From positions 1 to 12,555 of the forward strand of contig NW_017265179.1 of assembly GCF_001638985.1 (NCBI RefSeq): a stretch of 12,555 bases of DNA, read 5' to 3'. The position numbers and the translations under genes were made by a program. The notes beneath the pieces were generated by a model. The model was not told the DNA's origin. It was given only the letters and a program-made list of their open reading frames with translations, and searched no databases. The first letter of the stretch is position 1. Each line of letters starts with the position of its first letter. Origin of the DNA: Phycomyces blakesleeanus NRRL 1555(-). Taxonomy: Eukaryota; Mucoromycota; Mucoromycetes; Mucorales; Phycomycetaceae. Positions 7,010 to 12,555 of the stretch are shown in pieces.

Positions 7010-10000
7010 TTAAGCATATAGCTTCTTTGGCAATGGAATTACCAGCATTTTGCTAACATTTCTACTTGTTGCAATAGTAGCTGTAGCAACCTCTAATAAG
7101 ATGCGATGTACCGGTATAATGCTATGGTAGCTATCAGAAGAGAACGTGGACAAACAAAATTCAACACCATCATCCTCATGCGACCTATCAGAGGAAGTAC
7201 GAAACCACTTGATAAATGCGAATACATGTTGATGATCATGAACTATGCGAGTCAGATGGAGATTGTGTGTGGGTGGAAGTTGGAAGGAGTGTGTAAAAAG
7301 ATACTGAATTTGTCCAGCAAATCCAAGTATAATGTTTCCATTACTACTAACAAACTTTGCCTGAACAAGTGATCCGCAACTGATCGTGCTGTTGTTTGTT
7401 CCTCAATAGTGTTGACCAAGAATGTCAATTGACTTCAATTTGATGATTTGATTGTCAAGTGCTGGACGATTATAGGACGTGTTCTGATAGCTGGCAAGGT
7501 CTGGGAGGTTTTAAGCGACTTGGTAATATTCAAGTAAATGGAGATAGTCAGAATCATCCATTACTGATGGCTTTTTGTATTTTAGAGGAAATGTAGAAGG
7601 AGGAAGAGGCTCGTTACCCTTGGGTGGATTATAAGGATCAGTGTAGCCTTGAACGAAGGCTTGCAATCTGAATGGGCGACTGGAGAGAGTGGTGACTGTG
7701 GCGGCAGGTATGGAGGTTGTAACAAGTTTAGACAGAGTGTGAATGAAGGGGATCTGGCTAGAACTTTTAAGAACAGCATTGACATAATCACCCTTATACG
7801 CATTCTGAACAAAATTTTTCATGTAGGTCGCCTCAAAACCATCTTTGTCATTTGTCTTGAAATTCTTTAAAATACCATTGTATCACTCAAACCCAAAGAG
7901 CCAATAACCATACACTGGTCCAAAATCACGAATGCACTCGTGAAGATGGAGGTGTAGATGCATATTGCAGGTGAGAATAGTAGCGGTATAGTCTACGTTA
8001 CATGCATTGCAAAACTTTTCTAACAGACTGTGGGCAGTGGTGATCTCATCAAAAGTAATGCTGGGCTTTACATAGTATCAGCATGCATCAACGAAATACA
8101 TTCAGTTCTTGAATTGTAATGGGGGAGAATACCATGCAACAAGACAGGAGAATAAACCAGAACCTATGATTTCCACTCGTCTGCTTTCATGTAGCTGAAG
8201 CCCTTTCCAATTTTGGTTGTCAGTGTGATGTAATCTCTGGGCAGTACCATTGTCTCTGCAATTTTCTCCATCGAAGCAAACTCTTCAGGTCCAATTGTCT
8301 TCTCATCAATCTACCGATCCATTAATTTCTGAGACCTCCCCAGGAAAAGGTTATGCATGGGATCAATGATCGTTTCACGTACTAGATCAAAGTATCCAAG
8401 GCGTTGCAACTGCAACCATCGAACACCATTTTCGACCTCCAGCTGATGCCTTTCTGAGAGTGTACTTGCATCCTTCCACTCCTCAGCATGCAACCTGCTC
8501 TCTGCACCACTGCGGATATTTCAACAAGAATAATTGAATCCACGGAAATCAATCTGGTTGCTGCTCCCTAACCGAGTAAACTGCCGGCTGCACCTGTAAC
8601 AAGCACATGTGCTGTTATGCGCTGTGAATCCACTTGTCTTTCTGGTGGCTGGGATATCACATGCAACCATCAGTAGTGCAGCACGAACACTGACACCATT
8701 TGAGAATTTGTGTGTAGGAATCCGCATGCCAACGTACAGCTGCTTCAAATCATCCACCAAGGGCTCCAAGTAACTATTGATCTCGTTGGTTTTTGGCTCC
8801 TTTGGACCAGGCATGAGACCTACAAGGATAATATTCTCTGTCTTGAATCTTTCATCACGGGGCAAATTGTTGATGGCCAGATAGATAGCACCAGAGGAGT
8901 GAGTGACACCATCAAAGGGCTGGAACCAGTCGATATTAAGTGTTAACAATAGTGAGTGTGAGTCCAACACAAATGATACACCATCCTTGTCCTTCAACTC
9001 CTTCCACATCGCACCATCATAGATATCGCACAGAGTATCTACTATCTTCAACTCCTTATTCCATTGACGAATCTTGGCTTTGAAACTAGGGTGACAGAAG
9101 AAAGCGCTCAATGTATTTTTAATGGATTGGTAGACATATTCACGCTTTGCAACCAAGGCACTGGAAGATACGGATTTCGTCAAATTACAGTTGCATGCAG
9201 ACCTGGCACCAAGTTTTGAGGAAACACATCGAGAAGGAGCAGATACAATATCCTGATATACTGTATGACAGTCTTGGCACACCACAAATTTCTTGATGCC
9301 TTTTGTAATAGCAGAAAATCCTGTCATTTTTTGTAAATTGGCAAGACTGGTTGGTAATTGAAAATCTTGGTCGTAGATTCTCAGCAGGTTGTTGATAAAC
9401 TCAATCAAGACAGCAGCACCCTTATCAACAACATGACGTGAAGCAAACAGTACCGTAAAGATGGCTATGAATTGATGGACTTCATTTTCGGGCATATTAG
9501 GAGCAGCAAAAGGGTCTGTAAAAAATTAAAAAAAAATTAACACTTGATTTTTCTTTTACTCTCTTTTTCTTTTAGTTTTCTTTATGTATCTCACACTGAT
9601 CTTGACTGTTGAAGTCCTCAATCTCAATCTCATTGACTTCATCTTCAACATTGTCATCGAAATCATTGTTGTCTCTGTCATTGTCAAACATTGAGGTGGC
9701 ATCCAAAAAAGGTGAGTTGGTCTGACCGTCCATTGCTTCCACAGAATCAGAACGAGAGATTGGGATTACTACAAATATGGAATATAATAGTTTATTAGTT
9801 TTTTTTTCTACTTTCAAATAAAAAAATTCTTACTCTCAGTATCTACATCCATGTTTCTCATTGCGACTGTGTTTCATTAAAAGTTTAAAAATAAACAACA
9901 TAAATAAAAAATAAAAATAAAAAATTAAAACGATTATTACGCAGCAAACAAAAATCCAACACTGAATATATTATACTATTCTCAAATATTCTGGTACCTT

Positions 10001-10124
10001 CAACTCTAGCTCTCTTATTACGACGAGTCTCAGTACGCTTTGCAGCATAAGAAGATTTCTGATGACTGTTGTGACATTTAATGCAGTGACAGTCTAAGGT
10101 GTGGGTTTGGGTAGAGGGAAACAT
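7010..10124 (-). pseudogene. Tnp2-family (Transposase_21, CACTA/CMC) transposase, four exons, broken
   Basis: Exons on the minus strand are 10124-9998, 9866-9834, 9768-9595 and 9515-7010, all joined in phase 1; introns of 131, 65 and 79 nt have donors GTACCA, GTAAGA and GTGAGA and acceptors CAG/TAG. Exon 1 encodes a Cys/His motif (CHCIKCH) followed by a basic KRTETRRNKRARVE stretch, exon 3 an acidic region. Exon 4 has MPENEVHQF, a putative zinc cluster (CQDC, then C, then CNC), the GFTAHNSTCACYRC motif, the family signature DPMHNLFLG, GYWLFGFE-YNG, and the C-terminal PVHRILLE and SKMLVIPLPKKLYA. These are hallmarks of the DDE-type transposase of CACTA elements that moves DNA by cut and paste. 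In-frame stops lie at 8523-8521, 8313-8311, 8166-8164, 8104-8102, 8080-8078, 7885-7883, 7513-7511 and 7405-7403. One base appears lost in the C-run at 8125-8121. It cannot make a full-length enzyme. Confidence 0.85.
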
Positions 10125-10377
10125 ATTGTGTATAGCTTGAATTATAAAATAAAAAACCATCTCGGCTTAGACCAAAGTCTATATCAAGTAAGGCGTTCTA
10201 TATTCCGATATACTCGGTTTTCTCTTTTTTCTTGTGTGACTTTATTTTGGTTTTATTTGTATAAAAAAACATGAAGCATAGAGAACAGAAAACATAGAGA
10301 AGTAGGCTTGTAAATATAATTACGTAAATAAGTAAAAAATAAAAGCATAAAGAATAGTATAAAATAATTAGCATAAT

Positions 10378-12555
10378 TTACATAAATTTTGCCCACAAAG
10401 GAGAATGGTAACTGGTCAAAGATATGTATCTTCCTGAATCCAGCACTGGCATAGTTGAAAAGATGTTGTCAATGAGAGTATTCTGGCTTGTTGTTGATTG
10501 AATAGTGTTAGGGAGCGTAGTAGTCATATTTCTGTTATTCATAAATTGAAGTAATGTCGTTTTCTTGATCGATTCTTTTGTGAAATCAACATTAAAGTCA
10601 CCAGCAATGGTTATATGCATATACGTATGACTAACAACAAATTCTAGTGCTTCCATCAAGGTATTTAGTTGGTATAGTGGGGATATATATATGCTGCAAT
10701 ATAAGTTGCTGCTTAATATAAATAATGATATGCTTGTTGATCCACCTGCTTCATCAATGAACATTCTGGAACTGGTTGTATAAACCAAAGAATCGTCGTT
10801 TGAGTTGTTCGTACTAGGTAAAAGAGAGCTACAAATATAGCAGCAAGAACCAGAAACTCGTGCATTGGTTGAATGGCTATCTATGCGAGATATCATGGTG
10901 AAGTTTGGAATATCATATTCTTCATTATTAGGCAGTGTCCAAGTTTCATTGCAAAGAATAATATCAGATGTTAAGTATACTTGATCGCTGGTTATCTGGT
11001 TTATATGTGCCCTCAAGCTTTGCACATTATGTGAAATTAGCTGTATATAATCACTTGTTTCTTGCTTTTGTAGTTGACTAAATGATAATCCTAACTGTAT
11101 TATCTGCTGTCTAATGAGCTCATTTTTCAATTGATTGTTTTGATCTTCTGCTATTGGTCTGGGCGGAACAAATCTGTTACCCTTGCATATTAACTTTAAA
11201 CCTTCTGCAGAAGTAGCTCTAGAGCATGCAACATATAGGAGTGATTGAGACATTCTGTGTGATCCATGGTCAAATACAACAACTGATTTATATGTGCCTC
11301 CCTGTGACTTGTGTACAGTGAGTGCTTCAGCTGGAACAATTGGGAATTATGTACGGGTTAGATGTATCTGACTTTTGATATTTCTGCGAATTATGTTACA
11401 GTGTGGTTCTATCATTGTCAGATCGTCTGAAATCCCAAGACTACATCGAATTCTTTGTTGCTGTCTCCTCAACTGCTTCCCACTTCTTTCATCATCAAAC
11501 CTAATCCACAATCTTAATGGCTTTCTTAAAACTGTAGAAGTAGATGTTTCAGAGGCAGTGCTGTCTGGTACAATATTTTGGCCATAATCAATCCTCTTCA
11601 AGATTCCAGTTGCACCATTGACAAGTCCATCTGCTGTATCTAGGTTTGCAGTCATCATATATTTTCCACTTATTTTTAGCAAAAGCGTTTTTATCAGACC
11701 CTGAACATCGGATTGCTTTGCATGATCATTAGCAGAATGTATGAGTCTTTGAATAGCAGTGCTATCCCTGCAATGTCCAGTTACTCGGTCAAAGTATTTG
11801 GAGATTGCACCTTCAGTATTCAAGCTGGTAAGTATGTGCTGGTTTGTTTGCTGAACGTATGCATTTGTGATAAACAGATATATCGGCTTTTGGTTATTGC
11901 TTTCAGATAAATTGTTTTCTTGAGCTACAAGGCTTGAAGGTAATGTTCTTCTGCCAGTACTAATTTCCATTGCATCTTCAGGAGTTATTGAAGCCACTCG
12001 ACTTTGGAGGATATGAATATCGCCTTCAGTCATTGACCCAATTGTCATGTTGTTTAAGGCTACTGCAAATGGAACATCGTCTCTTTGTTGCATTATCTCC
12101 GTTAATTTATGAACTTTAAACAAATCCCAGATCTTGTACCCAAATAAGGATACAAATGGATTTGTATCTCTTGCATGGCTGGTGCTGTAAAGTGGTGTGT
12201 CCCCAACTGGTGGAAGTTGTAGGAAGTCACCAAATACAATAACTGATTTTCCACCAAAAGGAACTGATCTATCAAAAATATCTCAAAGTCTTTGATCAAC
12301 CTATCCAAATAGTGTCTCTCCTACCATACTGATTTTGTCAATAATAACCACTTTCAGGTCTGCAAGTGCAACACCCATTGAATGGGTGACGTCAGATGAG
12401 AGTGAGGAAAGACCTTCTCTTCCACGTTGTGTGACAGGAAGATGGAAGGCATTGTGCAAAGTTTGAGCAGATATGTTGAAAGCAGCCTTTCCCGTTGGAG
12501 CACAAAGAAGTATGGATGGTGTGCTCATATCTCTTTCTCTTGTTTTGTCAAACTC
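10378..12555 (-). pseudogene. Helitron/Helentron helicase C-terminal half fused to an EEP endonuclease domain, broken
   Basis: A single minus-strand frame runs from the window edge (12555) to TAA 10380-10378, interrupted by stops at 12303-12301 (TAG), 12285-12283 (TGA) and 11349-11347 (TAA). Pif1-type superfamily 1 helicase motifs appear in order: APTGKAAFNI (motif Ia), VVIIDKIS (Walker B, with Lys replacing the usual Glu), GDFLQLPPV (motif III, 12231-12205), DGLVNGATG, LTVHKSQGGTY (motif V) and YVACSRA (motif VI). Walker A and the Rep domain would lie beyond the window. Counting from Met at 11253, an EEP-nuclease-like domain fills about residues 70-291: HNV (Asn76), CNETW (Glu103), IYISP (188-192), GDFN (218-221), LIDNIF (Asp262) and SYH (281-283) where SDH is usual. 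Such a helicase-endonuclease fusion is typical of Helentron-type rolling-circle transposons. The stops leave no functional full-length protein. Confidence 0.85.

Noticed and set aside
7106..7372. 88-codon plus-strand open frame
   Set aside because: Antisense to the Tnp2 C-terminal region, whose minus-strand reading contains the conserved PVHRILLE and KWF motifs.
8710..8946. 78-codon plus-strand open frame
   Set aside because: Shadow of Tnp2 exon 4.
10205..10217. CCGA-TATAC-TCGG hairpin between the Tnp2 start and the Helitron stop, possible Helitron 3' end
   Set aside because: A 4-bp stem is too short to support a terminus and no convincing terminal tetranucleotide or insertion junction could be set.
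11375..11910. Two plus-strand open frames (70 and 65 codons)
   Set aside because: Antisense shadows of the Helitron helicase.
12102..12308. 68-codon minus-strand open frame inside the helicase
   Set aside because: Lies in a shifted frame; the helicase frame over the same bases contains GDFLQLPPV and continues beyond two stops.

Overview
The window looks like nuclear DNA of an AT-rich eukaryote, most likely an early-diverging (Mucoromycota-type) fungus. The grounds are several short introns (56-131 nt) with GTRAGT-like donors and CAG/TAG acceptors, A-rich poor-complexity spacers, and a mix of non-LTR reverse transcriptase, Tnp2/CACTA-type transposase and Helitron helicase remnants of the kind common in those genomes. 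The taxonomic call is inference. I see no rRNA, tRNA or CRISPR array. Nearly everything that can be recognised as coding is mobile-element derived.

Layout. 3-959 (+): C-terminal part of a non-LTR retrotransposon reverse transcriptase, cut by the window edge, with an open frame. 960-5430: a long AT-rich tract with no complete gene. It holds a ten-unit array of phased A-tracts (1457-1656), an adjoining 21/22-bp repeat array encoding methionine-rich heptads (1666-1824), a CACTA-terminus-like sequence at 2021, a decayed coding patch (2835-3071), two related 15-bp palindromes (3588 and 3803), a doubtful small spliced gene on the minus strand (4346-4767), and a degenerate duplication (4957-5134). 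5434-6869 (+): promoter and four-exon gene for a coiled-coil protein of unknown function, with one in-frame stop. 7010-10124 (-): four-exon Tnp2-family transposase, convergent with the previous gene, with eight in-frame stops and one frameshift. 10378-12555 (-): C-terminal half of a Helitron/Helentron protein, a Pif1-type helicase (motif Ia onward) fused to an endonuclease/exonuclease/phosphatase (EEP) domain, with three in-frame stops and a Walker B Glu-to-Lys change; it runs off the right edge.

How the parts relate. The coiled-coil gene and the Tnp2 gene end only 140 bp apart, tail to tail, and may be the two genes of one CACTA-type element. A second, broken heptad-coding stretch at 1666-1824 resembles the start of the coiled-coil gene. 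The in-frame stops sit where Trp, Arg or Gln is expected, which fits C-to-T type decay of repeats. The elements here are probably not active.
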